Of a DNA stretch of 64,000 bases, positions 17,736 through 26,644 are shown piece by piece (positions within the stretch are counted from its first letter, which is position 1; each line of letters opens with the position of its first letter). The stretch is from Thermosporothrix hazakensis (GTDB lineage: Bacteria > Chloroflexota > Ktedonobacteria > Ktedonobacterales > Ktedonobacteraceae). Both the position numbers and the translations under genes were made by a program. Below the pieces are notes generated by a model. It saw only the letters and a list, made by a program, of their open reading frames with translations, was not told the origin of the DNA and made no database searches. The stretch is taken from NCBI RefSeq assembly GCF_003253565.1, contig NZ_QKUF01000004.1:234782-298781 (forward strand), given 5' to 3'.

Positions 17736-18080
17736 CGGATAGATCTTATCGTTTCCAGCAGGGGCCCGCAGCATCAGCGTTTCAACCGGCGGGTGCACCT
17801 CGATCACCTGATGATAGAGCCCGCGAGGGAAGCAGCAGAACTCGCGTGGCCCAATCGTAAAGCGCTCGCCCTCGACCTCCACAACGATGCTTCCCTGTAA
17901 CACAATAAAGCACTCATCGCTCTCCTGATGGGCATGTGGGCGTACATCAGCCCATGCTTTGTTGGTGTGGTTGTACCAGATTTGCAGGCGATCCGACTGA
18001 AAGCCGATCTCATCGCGAGGAACGGGACCTGCTAACAGGGTAGAATGGTCCGGAAGTTTCCGACGATGAAAACGAGCCAT
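17733..18080 (-). CDS. small cupin-domain protein
   Basis: 115-residue single-domain cupin with metal-binding pattern HAHQESDECFIVLQG and a second motif PRGLYHQVIEVHPP, suggesting a His2-Glu-His metal site as in many small cupins. Substrate unknown. The ATG at 18080 is chosen because AAAGGAGG lies just upstream. An alternative in-frame ATG at 18098 overlaps the stop of the ancestral phosphatase reading frame (ATGA), so the cupin was translationally linked to the phosphatase gene upstream. Confidence 0.85.
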   Translation of the reverse strand: MARFHRRKLPDHSTLLAGPVPRDEIGFQSDRLQIWYNHTNKAWADVRPHAHQESDECFIVLQGSIVVEVEGERFTIGPREFCCFPRGLYHQVIEVHPPVETLMLRAPAGNDKIYP

Positions 18081-18094
18081 AGAGCCTCCTTTGC

Positions 18095-18615
18095 TCATAT
18101 CTCGTAGCGCCAGATAGGAACCTCAAGCCAGGGCGTGTTGACAATCGTTTCAAGATCTATCCTTCTGCACCAGTATTCCAGCCCGTATCTGGTAGCCCGA
18201 TGATAACAACCGTTTTGCCATCATACCTGGCGCGAACATCGTGAAGAAACGCGCCTACACGCTCGATGACCATCTGCAAGCTTTCGCCATTGGGAAACGG
18301 AACTATCATACGATATGGGAACTCCTCTTCAACCAGAGCAACCGAGTCGCGGGTCATATCTCCATAGTCGTATTCGCGTAGCCGGGCATCGGGAAGAATT
18401 GGCACGCCGCGATCAGCAAAAGCCAGTTGCGCGGTATGCAAGGCGCGCTGAAGGTCCGAGCAAAAAACGACGTACAGCTTTTCGGCTGCATAGTGCTCTC
18501 CGAGCTGCCTCGCTTGTTGTCCCGCCTCCGAAAGTGGCACATCGGCATGCCCGGAAGCGCGCTTTGCCTCGTTATCGATACTGGTCATGTGAGGTGAGTA
18601 GAACAGTTTCAGCAT
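18095..18615 (-). pseudogene. histidine phosphatase (phosphoglycerate mutase-like), frameshifted
   Basis: The first 140 codons read as a histidine phosphatase: N-terminal SPHMTSIDNEAKRASGHADV with a likely catalytic His, then SEAG and FCSDLQRALHTAQLAF. At VVIIG (about 18190) the frame ends in a short unrelated tail, DTGWNTGAEG. In the next frame the expected continuation is read without interruption: ATRYGLEYWCRRIDLETIV, NTPWLEVPIWRYEI, then a stop at 18095. Several bases are missing between G and A, where the second catalytic His (GHQ or similar) should be. The gene therefore seems inactivated by a small deletion, assuming the assembly is correct. Confidence 0.8.
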
Positions 18616-18732
18616 ACTTTCACCGGTTTTTCTCTGTTTGCAGGCTTCCCTACCAATTTAGAACATGAGCACGATTTGCGCTCATAGTTCGTATTTAGAG
18701 ATTATACAACATCGCGAAGCAACTGACAAAAA

Positions 18733-18763
18733 ACGGAAGCCTCACGCTACGCGAAGCTTCCGT
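18733..18763 (-). terminator. intrinsic terminator for the FAD oxidase transcript
   Basis: ACGGAAGC / GCTTCCGT, 15-base loop, followed on the minus strand by TTTTTT. It places the 70-bp tandem repeats inside the 3' untranslated region of the oxidase gene. Confidence 0.75.
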
Positions 18764-18835
18764 CCCCATTCAGGGATACAGGATCTTCATATGCTGGCAA
18801 AACGATTGTTGTTATCGGGCCACCGGGTCGCTTAG

Positions 18836-19083
18836 CACTTAAGCAAGTCAACAGGCTTTTGCGCGAAACTATGCTCGCCCTCTCCCGCTTCTCAGTAGCT
18901 ATAACCTCTTGAGCAGATCGACTGGCTCTTGATAGGCCGCATGCCCGCTCTCTCCCGCTTCTCAGTAGCTATAACCTCTTGAGCAGATCGACTGGCTCTT
19001 GATAGGCCGCACGCTCGCCCTCTCCCGCTTCTCAGTAGCTATACAGGCTTCTTGAGCGGATCGACTGGCTCTTGAGCGAAACC
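18836..19083. repeat. 70-bp tandem repeat, three copies plus a partial one
   Basis: Units begin at 18871, 18941 and 19011 with exactly 70-base spacing. Shared core CTCTCCCGCTTCTCAGTAGC, then TCTTGAGCAGATCGACTGGC. Copies 1 and 2 are nearly identical; copy 3 and a partial copy at 18836-18870 are diverged. No unique spacers are present, so this is not a CRISPR array. It directly follows the stop of the FAD oxidase gene. Confidence 0.9.
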
Positions 19084-19095
19084 ATGCCCGTTCTC

Positions 19096-20517
19096 TTAGC
19101 TTGCAGGCTGAATATTATAGTTGAAGCGGAAAACATTCTCCGGGTCGTACTGTTTCTTCAAAGCAACGAGACGCTGATAATCTTTTGGCGCGTACGCGCC
19201 ATTTATCTTCTCGGGGGTGATCGTCCCGGCGAGATTGAGTATGGCTTCCCCGGTTGTATGAGGGCGCAAATCCTGCATCAACATCTCTAAATTCCGCTTC
19301 TTCTCTTCGAGGAGAGATGAAGAGGGAGCCGATACCATGAACCCCATATAGAGCGTTGCTCGGCGCATCCCGAAGGGCATTATCTGTTCTGGATAGGCCG
19401 CCAGAGCGTCGCCGAAATGGCGCAATTCAACCATCATTTGTGACTCGGGGCGGGCCGCAACCCGTAATAAGGCCTCAACAACATCGGGCGTCATGTCTTC
19501 AAATGCACACGCTTCAGAGGCAGAAAGCACGGGAGGTGCTTTGACCGGATCTTGAGCGATAGACGCAATTTGAGCGAAGGGCAGGCTTGCGAGCGTATCA
19601 ATGAAAGGAGTTCTGATCTCACCCTCAACCGTTAATGCCCGAAGCGGCTGCATCAGGCGCTCGCCTTGCTCTCTTTGTGTTTCTGGATCAGCTTCTGAAC
19701 CACTATAGCAGGCCATCACAACGATAGCTGAGCGACCACGCAACAACGGAGGAAGCGTCGGCCTATCGGGGAAATGCATAATGCGGAGGGCCGAAGTCAG
19801 AGTCGTGGGAGTTGTCTTGACCCATTTCAGGTACGCATTCAACACCTCCCGGCTGAGCTCAATAGGATAGGCTAGCTGCCCACCAAAAACCGTACGAACT
19901 GGATAGAGCGCGATTTCAAGCGAGGTCACAATACCAAAATTGCCACCCCCACCGCGCAAGCCCCATAAGAGCTCAGCGTGGTTGTTCTCGTCAACATGCA
20001 ACAAGTGACCGTCTGCTGTCACTACTTCGGCAGCACGAATGCTGGCGGCTCCGGGCCCATAGCGTCGCGTCAACCAGCCGACCCCACCACCAAGCATATA
20101 GCCCACCACTCCGACCGTAGGCGCAAAACCACCGAGAGGAGCCAACCCGTAAGGAGTCACCGCCTCAACCACATCTTTCGCAAGTGCGCCCGCCGACACG
20201 CTAGCAATCGCCGCCTCTGGATTCACCTTGACCTCGGTCATGCGAGCGAAATTAATCAGAAGAGCTCCGTTTGCCGGAGCGGGATGACCATGACCCCCAC
20301 CCTGCACACCAATCGGAAGCCTATGTTGCCGAGCGAAGCGCACCGCATGGCACACATCAGCCACTGTCTCGGGCATCACCACAACTGCTGGAACCTGCTC
20401 AAACGCATCGCTATCCCAGACACGAGAAGCCCGCTCATAGCCATCATCTCCCGGCACAAAAACACTACCCTGAAGCTGTTCACGCAACGGCTGCACATCT
20501 ATCTGTTCAATGCTCAT
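19096..20517 (-). CDS. FAD-linked oxidase (BBE-like/6-hydroxynicotine oxidase family)
   Basis: 473 residues: PCMH-type FAD-binding domain at the N-terminus (PAVVVMPETVADVCHAVRFA), GGGHG at about 80 whose His is the likely covalent FAD anchor, GGGVGWLTRRYGPGA, WGLRGGGGNFGIVT, and a C-terminal berberine-bridge segment (NPxNVFR-like YDPENVFRFNYNI). It oxidises an unknown small substrate with oxygen as acceptor. The first ATG (20517) is preferred because the six-codon extension would need a TTG start. A WYL regulator lies 84 bp upstream on the same strand. The coding region carries palindrome copy 2 as G-A-Y-A-P. Confidence 0.9.
   Translation of the reverse strand: MSIEQIDVQPLREQLQGSVFVPGDDGYERASRVWDSDAFEQVPAVVVMPETVADVCHAVRFARQHRLPIGVQGGGHGHPAPANGALLINFARMTEVKVNPEAAIASVSAGALAKDVVEAVTPYGLAPLGGFAPTVGVVGYMLGGGVGWLTRRYGPGAASIRAAEVVTADGHLLHVDENNHAELLWGLRGGGGNFGIVTSLEIALYPVRTVFGGQLAYPIELSREVLNAYLKWVKTTPTTLTSALRIMHFPDRPTLPPLLRGRSAIVVMACYSGSEADPETQREQGERLMQPLRALTVEGEIRTPFIDTLASLPFAQIASIAQDPVKAPPVLSASEACAFEDMTPDVVEALLRVAARPESQMMVELRHFGDALAAYPEQIMPFGMRRATLYMGFMVSAPSSSLLEEKKRNLEMLMQDLRPHTTGEAILNLAGTITPEKINGAYAPKDYQRLVALKKQYDPENVFRFNYNIQPAS
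19186..19201. repeat. 16-bp palindrome TGGCGCGTACGCGCCA, copy 2 (inside FAD oxidase)
   Basis: Perfect copy, translated on the minus strand as N-G-A-Y-A-P-K, a different frame from copies 1 and 3. It lies about 105 bp from the 70-bp tandem repeats. Confidence 0.9.
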
Positions 20518-20601
20518 ATTACACTTCTCTTTCAATTCTCTCAGGAACTTTCTTTTGAACGTGTGAGGAAAGTATACAGGAGGAATGGGGACACCCTTAT
20601 G

Positions 20602-21531
20602 TCACTTTTGGGAGTGATGACGCACAATTTCTTCAGCAGCCCGGGCAACCTGCTGGCGCAATGTATCAGGCTCGATCACCTGCGCATCAGTACCTAGAAG
20701 CAGTAGAACCCGAATCAGCCAATCATATTCTTTCGGGTTCAAGCGCGTGATAAGCAAACCTTCTCCGTTCTCCAATCGCTGAACCTGTGCACTCAGATAT
20801 GGATTACGCTCCAATCTCAACACCCCACTGGACGTTAACTGAATGCGAACCTCCGGGAATGAAGGGTCACGGTATATGCGTGTCAGCTTCTCTCGATCCA
20901 CTTCGGGAGCCACTTCGGCAAGTCGCACCTCTAGAAAGCGATCAACACGATAGTGACGCAACTCCTGACGCTCGCAAGAATATGCCTTGCAGTACCAGAG
21001 ACCGGCTGAAACACTCACCTGGACCGGCAGAATCGTCTGTTGAGAAACACCCCGCACCGAACGATAGGTCACTTCAAGCCAGCGTTCTTCACGAGCGCTC
21101 TCCAGTAGCTGTTCAAGGAACGGGGTTGCATAGGGCCGCTCGGGAAGCTCCAGTGACATTACCTGCACGAGGCTGTCCAGCTCTTCGCTGTTTCGGCGCG
21201 GGAACAGCGCTTCCACTTTGGCAAGCAGAGATGCCCTATCTTGTTTGAAAGGAGTCCCATCCATCTGTGACAGACTGGCAAGCGCAATACGCAGCAGCAG
21301 TGCTTCATTCAGGCGCAGGGCAAGCGGCGCCAGTGTGTAATCAGGCATCAGGCTATAGCCGCCTGTCGCACCCAGATCCGCTACAATCGGGATGCCCATC
21401 TCGCTCAACGCCTGAATATCACGTAACACGGTACGCCTGGAAATCTCAAACCGTTGTGCAATCTCATTCGCGGTCCGTTTCCCTCCCTGCAAATAGAGAA
21501 GAATCGCGGTTAAGCGGTCCACTCGATTCAT
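20602..21531 (-). CDS. HTH + WYL-domain transcriptional regulator
   Basis: 309 residues. N-terminal winged HTH (RVDRLTAILLYLQGGKR, then ISRRTVLRDIQAL), WYL domain in the middle (VSVSAGLWYCKAYSCERQEL, with YRVDRFLEV), and a C-terminal WCX-like extension. Such YafY-type regulators sense small ligands or nucleic acids through the WYL domain. It lies directly upstream of the FAD oxidase on the same strand, so it probably controls that gene. Confidence 0.9.
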   Translation of the reverse strand: MNRVDRLTAILLYLQGGKRTANEIAQRFEISRRTVLRDIQALSEMGIPIVADLGATGGYSLMPDYTLAPLALRLNEALLLRIALASLSQMDGTPFKQDRASLLAKVEALFPRRNSEELDSLVQVMSLELPERPYATPFLEQLLESAREERWLEVTYRSVRGVSQQTILPVQVSVSAGLWYCKAYSCERQELRHYRVDRFLEVRLAEVAPEVDREKLTRIYRDPSFPEVRIQLTSSGVLRLERNPYLSAQVQRLENGEGLLITRLNPKEYDWLIRVLLLLGTDAQVIEPDTLRQQVARAAEEIVRHHSQK

Positions 21532-22293
21532 AATCTTTTCATTTCCTCTTCTTTTACCCTTCTTGCTTCTCTCTCATCAACCCATATCACGTTCGCAAAA
21601 GCACTTCCTTCTCTTTCACTTCTGTGGCAATTTTCAACAATAAAGCTATAAGAAATGGACGCAATTTCTGTGCAGCAAGGGAGAGATAACAGCAAGCCAT
21701 TATCTCAAAACGCTCTCTACAGCTTTTACGGTTTACTCCGGGAACCATTGCACCCGTTCAGCAAGACAAGGGAAGGCAGTGCACTCTATCCTTCCCTTGT
21801 CGCGATAGCAGCATCTATGAAAGCAGACAAGCCAATGGCTTTGCCTTATCCTGACAGATGTAGGTGCCGATATCAGCGGACATGTCAACATGCAGCGACT
21901 GCTTGACGGCGGCAACGAAATCGCGCATATTGGCCGGTTGCATAAAGTGTGCATCTGCAAATTGTTGGATAGAGCAAATAAACTGACCCTCTCCTCTCTT
22001 ATCTTGTCAGTGAAATGCAACAAGCAGGTAATTGCAGTCCAGTTTTGATAGACCATATTGTAGCATTTCTGGTGAATCTGAGCTCACAACCCCGGACTTG
22101 CTTTTCACGAGCTGCTCGCAGGTTCGCTCGGCGCGCTGCGGAAAATCGGTATGAAGTATCTGGCCGGTAAGCTGAACCGAAACCGAAGGCGCAAGCATTC
22201 GCGGAAGCTCATCAGTACCCATTTCCCGACGAGGAGTTCGGTTTTTTCTCACTCATCCCCTGGATCTTTCTTTTTCTGGCTGCTACCAAACCC
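21532..22293. other. long intergenic region with a possible decayed gene
   Basis: No intact gene was recognised. On the minus strand between about 22003 and 21815 a start-less frame reads QQFADAHFMQPANMRD, then FVAAVKQSLHVDMSADIG, which looks protein-like but is bounded by stops and was not identified. It may be a remnant. Confidence 0.35.
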
Positions 22294-22323
22294 TTGACAG
22301 CTCACTCCACTCACTGCTATACT
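22294..22323 (+). promoter_or_regulatory. promoter of the alpha/beta hydrolase gene
   Basis: TTGACA (22294-22299), 18-bp spacer, TATACT (22318-22323). The expected start site falls on the first operator-like repeat at 22332. Confidence 0.6.
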
Positions 22324-22331
22324 CACCATAA

Positions 22332-22394
22332 AGTTACCGCTAACTAACTATAGCGGCTCTTTTTTAGCGTTGTTTTAGTTAGTTACCACTAACT
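22332..22394. promoter_or_regulatory. two TetR-like operator copies before the hydrolase
   Basis: Site 2, AGTTAGT-TACC-ACTAACT (22377-22394), is a perfect 7-bp inverted repeat. Site 1, AGTTACC-GCTA-ACTAACT (22332-22349), has the same spacing with five of seven arm positions matching. Both share GTTACCRCTAACT. They sit between promoter and start codon, suggesting repression. Confidence 0.5.
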
Positions 22395-22411
22395 TATAAG
22401 GAGAAAAGCAC

Positions 22412-23590
22412 ATGAAACTGATGTTTCACGATACGCCATTAGCGTTTGAATTCCTGCGCGTACTTAGCGAGGGCATCTATGGCGGCTCCGATATCAATGA
22501 ATGCTTCCTGACGGCCTCACGGATTCAAGAAGATGATCTTGAAAGCTGGTATCGTGAATGGTATAGAACCGCAGAACGGATTCACTCCATCGCAAATCGT
22601 TGTCTGGAAAGAGGTCATACGGTCAGTGCACGCGACGCCTATCTGCGGGCCTCCAATTATTACCGTTGCGCCGAATTCTTTCTGCATATCGATCAGAAAA
22701 AGAACGCCTCCAAAGCGCTCGACACCTATAAGCAGAGCGTTCATTGTTTTCAGCAGGCAACCCGGCTTTTCGCATTTCCTTGCGATATCGTCCGTATTCC
22801 GTATGAGGGAACCACCTTGCCGGGCTACTTCTTTCGGCCTGATGCCACGAACAGAACACGCCCAACGCTGCTCTTACATGGAGGTTACGACTCTATTGGC
22901 GAGGAATTGTACTTCAGCACCGTTCCAGCCGCATTACAACGGGGCTATAACTGTCTCATCTTTGAAGGCCCGGGACAGGGAGAAATGATTCGCCTGCAAC
23001 ATCTGCCCTTCCGTCCTGACTGGGAACAAGTCGTGACCCCTGTGGTAGACTATGCATTAACACTGCCGGGTGTCGATCCAGCCCGACTTGTGCTTGAAGG
23101 TCGCAGTCTGGGCGGCTATCTGGCACCACGCGCAGCCGCTTTCGAGCATCGCCTTGCCGCCTGTATTGCTATCGATGGCCTTTTCGCGTTTCTCCCCACA
23201 GCAGCGGAAGAAGAGCTTCATGCGACAGAAGAAGAGGCAAACACCGCCTTGACACAGCTTATGCAGACAAGCCTGAATATGCGTTGGGCGGTCAGTCAGG
23301 GCATGTGGACGATGCAGGCAAGCTCTCCTTTTGAATTTGTCCAGAAAATGCAGCATTACACCCTGGAAGGAATCGCGGATCAGATTACCTGTCCCACCCT
23401 GGTCTGTGACGCCGAAAAGGACCACTTCTTTGCTGGCCAGCCTATGAAACTCTACGACGCTCTGACCTGCCCGAAAACGTATATGCTCTTCACAGCAGAG
23501 GATGCCGCTGAAGAACACTGTCATGAGGGAGCAACCCTGCTGCTCAACCAGCGTGTCTTCGATTGGCTTGACGAGACGCTTCGTTCATAA
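22412..23590 (+). CDS. alpha/beta hydrolase (FrsA / pseudooxynicotine hydrolase-like esterase)
   Basis: 392 residues: an alpha-helical N-terminal cap (1-120) followed by an alpha/beta hydrolase fold. Nucleophile Ser in GRSLGGY, oxyanion region LLHGGYDS, acid Asp in DAEKDHF and catalytic His in EEHCHEG. It resembles the C-C hydrolase/esterase group with the FrsA-type cap. Substrate unknown. AAGGAG lies 9 bases before the ATG. The promoter carries two inverted-repeat operators, so expression is probably induced by a ligand through a repressor not found next door. Confidence 0.88.
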   Translation: MKLMFHDTPLAFEFLRVLSEGIYGGSDINECFLTASRIQEDDLESWYREWYRTAERIHSIANRCLERGHTVSARDAYLRASNYYRCAEFFLHIDQKKNASKALDTYKQSVHCFQQATRLFAFPCDIVRIPYEGTTLPGYFFRPDATNRTRPTLLLHGGYDSIGEELYFSTVPAALQRGYNCLIFEGPGQGEMIRLQHLPFRPDWEQVVTPVVDYALTLPGVDPARLVLEGRSLGGYLAPRAAAFEHRLAACIAIDGLFAFLPTAAEEELHATEEEANTALTQLMQTSLNMRWAVSQGMWTMQASSPFEFVQKMQHYTLEGIADQITCPTLVCDAEKDHFFAGQPMKLYDALTCPKTYMLFTAEDAAEEHCHEGATLLLNQRVFDWLDETLRS

Positions 23591-23714
23591 GCCTGGGCGT
23601 ATGCTGTGGACCCTCTCTGAAGGGGGGGCCACCCTTTCCAAAGCTCACAGCAAAAAGCGGAGTATATGCGCGTTCTTTATGAAAGAGAAACCCTTTTTTG
23701 GGAGAACAAAGCAT

Positions 23715-23960
23715 ATGGATTCGCTCACTCAGTGGTGTACTATTTACGAAGCCGCGCACAAGCTACAACTGGCAGCCAGCAGTATACGAAGGATGATTTC
23801 TGAACGGCAACTTCCTGCTCGTTTCGCGACACCTGATGAAATCGCACTCCTGCTCCATTCCGGACGCATTCACGGCGTGCCCGGCACCGGTATTCGCCTG
23901 ATTCATCAGGACACACTTTCACAGATACAGGCCAAACGACTTCGTTTATCGAACTGCTAA
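23715..23960 (+). CDS. small HTH (excisionase/MerR-like) DNA-binding protein
   Basis: 81 residues. TIYEAAHKLQLAASSIRRMI matches the start of a winged helix as in excisionase/MerR-type domains (YxVxEAAxxLxVSxxTVRRxI). GGGAGAAC lies upstream of the ATG at 23715; a longer frame from 23502 overlaps the hydrolase gene. Function unknown; not in a recognisable mobile element. Confidence 0.55.
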   Translation: MDSLTQWCTIYEAAHKLQLAASSIRRMISERQLPARFATPDEIALLLHSGRIHGVPGTGIRLIHQDTLSQIQAKRLRLSNC

Positions 23961-24015
23961 CAAGAGGCTTGCAGGATACGACATACCTCGGTTGCCGCAT
24001 CCTGCATTCCTCGGC

Positions 24016-24806
24016 TTAGTCATAAAACGCTGGAAGCTGCTTGGGAGTATTCCATTGCTCCTGCTCGTGCCCGAACACAGTCAGGGAGAACAGCCGTTTC
24101 CGGTTCAGCTCAAAGAGTTTCAGTGTACTGGCAATTGTCTGCTCGCCGTCAGCATCAGTCGGCCCAACGGGTCGTTCCCTGGTGAAATGCGCCTGCAACG
24201 CAACCGCATCAATCGCCAGCAGCACCAGACCGGTTTGCGGAAGCGAAACGATCACCGACTGATGACCGGGAACATGGCCGCAGGTTTCGATCAACTCCAG
24301 GCCTGGAAGCAGTTCTGTATCCCCTCAACAAACCGAAACCGTGAGGCTGGCTGATCCCATTGGGAGCGGGTCTTCTCAAAACGAGGGTGACCTGCTATAG
24401 CAACCTCATGCAGCAATCGCTGTACCACGATTTGAGCCCGAGGGAAGGCGCCCAGGTTGCCTGCATGATCCTCATCATAGTGTGTGCTGATAAGCAGATC
24501 AACATCCTCAGGCTGAACACCAAGCGTAGCCAGTTGTTCAATCACGCTTTGGCCATATCGCAGGCCGAGGCCTCGTCCTAAGCTGTCTTCCTGTATGATC
24601 TCCGTTCCAGCAGGAGCGAGAGCCAGACCGGTATCAATCAGTATATTTTTCCCGTCCCCATCTGCACCAGGTAGCAGGGAACCGGTAACATCAGTGGGCC
24701 GGCAAGCATGGTTGCAACCTGCATCAGATACAAGCGCTGCGGCCCGACTGTCGTAGATATCATATGAATGCCTTTCAAGGGAGACAAAAACAGATAGGAC
24801 ACTCAT
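24016..24806 (-). pseudogene. lactonase-like MBL-fold hydrolase, frameshifted in a C-run
   Basis: Two frames together give one metallo-beta-lactamase-fold protein of the AHL-lactonase type. The upstream part has the metal motif STHYDEDHAGN and ends after RFRFVEG. The continuation in the next frame reads DTELLPGLELIETCGHVPGH, then QSVIVSLPQTGLVLLAIDA, ending at 24016. The shift falls in CCCC at 24321-24324 (GGGG on the coding strand); one extra base restores the whole protein. A true inactivating mutation or a sequencing error in a homopolymer are both possible. Confidence 0.8.
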
Positions 24807-24885
24807 GATACTACACGTTCAACACAAGCAAGAAAGCTACCTGGCCGAACCAACGAGAAGGGATACCCTTCCAGCGCCAATATCT

Positions 24886-26511
24886 TTAGCGACACAGCAC
24901 CTGTGTTATGGCCTGCTCAAGTGCTTCGGTTGGGTTCACGGGCGGTTGCTGCACTCGCCATGCCACAAAGCCATCTGGGCGAACAAGGAGTGCTCCCTGT
25001 TCACTGATCCCAGCTCGAGCAGGCCACTGGTTTGACGTATCAAGCAACTCACCAGCAGAACCAATCCGAAAAGCGGAGATGTCAACTCCCAGGCGGCTTG
25101 AAACAGAGGCCGCGGCCTTTTGCCAGACCTCTCCATCCTGCCCTGTGAGCAGTACAAAGTGCCTGCCGAACAGATACAGCGTTGAGATACGCTGTCCCTG
25201 ATACTGGACCCAGAGGTGAGGAGCTCGCGTTCCCGGCCTGCCATCCAACCCGAGCATCTCCCATTGTTCAGGAGTTGACTCCTTTTCGGGGATAATCGCC
25301 TGAGAGGCATAGGTATAGCCAAAGCCGAGAATTCTGGGAAGTCGTTGCATGAAATTCTTTACGCCGGGATGCTGCTCATTCAGCGACACCAGGCCTCTTT
25401 CGTCTGCAGCCTGGGCCGATTCATCAGCGGCAAGCCAGCCAACGGGGTAACGTTCCACAGTATAGGTATGGAGCAGTTCCGGTCCGGCCTGTGCTCGCAG
25501 CACTGCGGCCAGTTTCCAGGCCAGATTATGTACATCAGCAATGCCTGTATTCGCACCCTGTCCGCCCCAGGGTGGCATCTGGTGGGCTGCGTCACCGGCC
25601 AGGAAGACACGTCCATGCTGGAAACTATCTGCAACTCGCATTGCCGACTCCCAGGGAAGAATACTCTTGATCTCGATAGCGATATCTGGCAGACCAAGCG
25701 CGATACGCAACAATTCCTTACAGCGCTCATGTGTGAAATCTTCGGGCTTCTCACCTTTTGTCGGATCATAGCACAGGTGAAACACCCAACGATCACTGTT
25801 ATTGATCGAGGTAAACAGACCCACCAGTTCCGGGCGATCAATCCGACACATGCTGAATTCCCGTCCGCGCACCAGCTCACGCAAGTCAGCTTCAAACAGA
25901 ATATTCAGTAAATGGCCAAGCACGCCACGCCCGCTGACCGATGCACCCAGCATCTGTCGAACCAGGCTCCCCGCGCCATCAGCAGCGATCATATATGCCG
26001 CCCGTATTGTTGAGGTCTCTTCAGAAATCCGATTGCGAATCGTTGCCGTGACGCCATCCTCATCCTGCACAAAAGACACCAGTTCCGTAGAAAAACGGAG
26101 ATCTCCGCCACGCTCGCGGGCCGCCTGTAGTAGAACAGGTTCTACTTTGTCCTGGGTACCGCGACTTGCTGACACCGGGCTTACGGCTTCCAGGCGCTCC
26201 GCTCCGGGAAATTTCGGCTTCTCACCGCCACGTTGGTGGCCTTCAATTACCTCAACCAATGATGTGCCCTGAAAGATCCCCATGCTTGGAGCCAGTTCAG
26301 CGCCAGCCGCTTCAACAGCCTCGCGAATACCCAGTTCCTGATACAGTTCCATCGTACGTGCATTGACGCCGCGAGCTCGGGGATGAATTGAGGTCCCAGA
26401 GTGTCGCTCAACCAGAATTGATGAGATGCCCTGAGATGAGAGAAAAAGCGAGGCGGAGAGACCAACAATGCCGCCACCAACAATCAATACGGGAGTCTGT
26501 TCCTGAGCCAT
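24886..26511 (-). CDS. FAD-dependent aromatic monooxygenase (PheA/TfdB/RdmE-like)
   Basis: 541 residues. Rossmann FAD-binding GGGIVGLSASLFLS at residues 10-23, the NAD(P)H/FAD motif around YMIAADGAGSLVR, and the second FAD motif RVFLAGDAAHQMPPWGGQGA. It is the class A flavoprotein hydroxylase family acting on phenols or polyketide aromatics. A C-terminal thioredoxin-like domain is present as in phenol hydroxylases. ATG 26511 is chosen because AAGGAAG precedes it and the Rossmann motif follows; the frame extends upstream to 26607 without signals. It lies downstream of the large LuxR regulator on the same strand (133-bp gap), which may regulate it. Confidence 0.9.
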   Translation of the reverse strand: MAQEQTPVLIVGGGIVGLSASLFLSSQGISSILVERHSGTSIHPRARGVNARTMELYQELGIREAVEAAGAELAPSMGIFQGTSLVEVIEGHQRGGEKPKFPGAERLEAVSPVSASRGTQDKVEPVLLQAARERGGDLRFSTELVSFVQDEDGVTATIRNRISEETSTIRAAYMIAADGAGSLVRQMLGASVSGRGVLGHLLNILFEADLRELVRGREFSMCRIDRPELVGLFTSINNSDRWVFHLCYDPTKGEKPEDFTHERCKELLRIALGLPDIAIEIKSILPWESAMRVADSFQHGRVFLAGDAAHQMPPWGGQGANTGIADVHNLAWKLAAVLRAQAGPELLHTYTVERYPVGWLAADESAQAADERGLVSLNEQHPGVKNFMQRLPRILGFGYTYASQAIIPEKESTPEQWEMLGLDGRPGTRAPHLWVQYQGQRISTLYLFGRHFVLLTGQDGEVWQKAAASVSSRLGVDISAFRIGSAGELLDTSNQWPARAGISEQGALLVRPDGFVAWRVQQPPVNPTEALEQAITQVLCR

Positions 26512-26644
26512 ATCGTTTTTCTTCCTTTGCTTCTTCATTACTACGCGCCTCTTGTTGTCAGAAGCGCTCACCACAACTGCATTGAGTATAGAAGCAAACC
26601 AGGGCAAGCAACATCATCCAGGTGGGTAGTGTGCCGGGTTATTT

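Noticed and set aside
18836..19083. Regular 70-bp spaced repeats as a CRISPR array
   Set aside because: The whole 70-bp unit is repeated; there are no unique spacers between shorter repeats and no nearby cas1/cas2.
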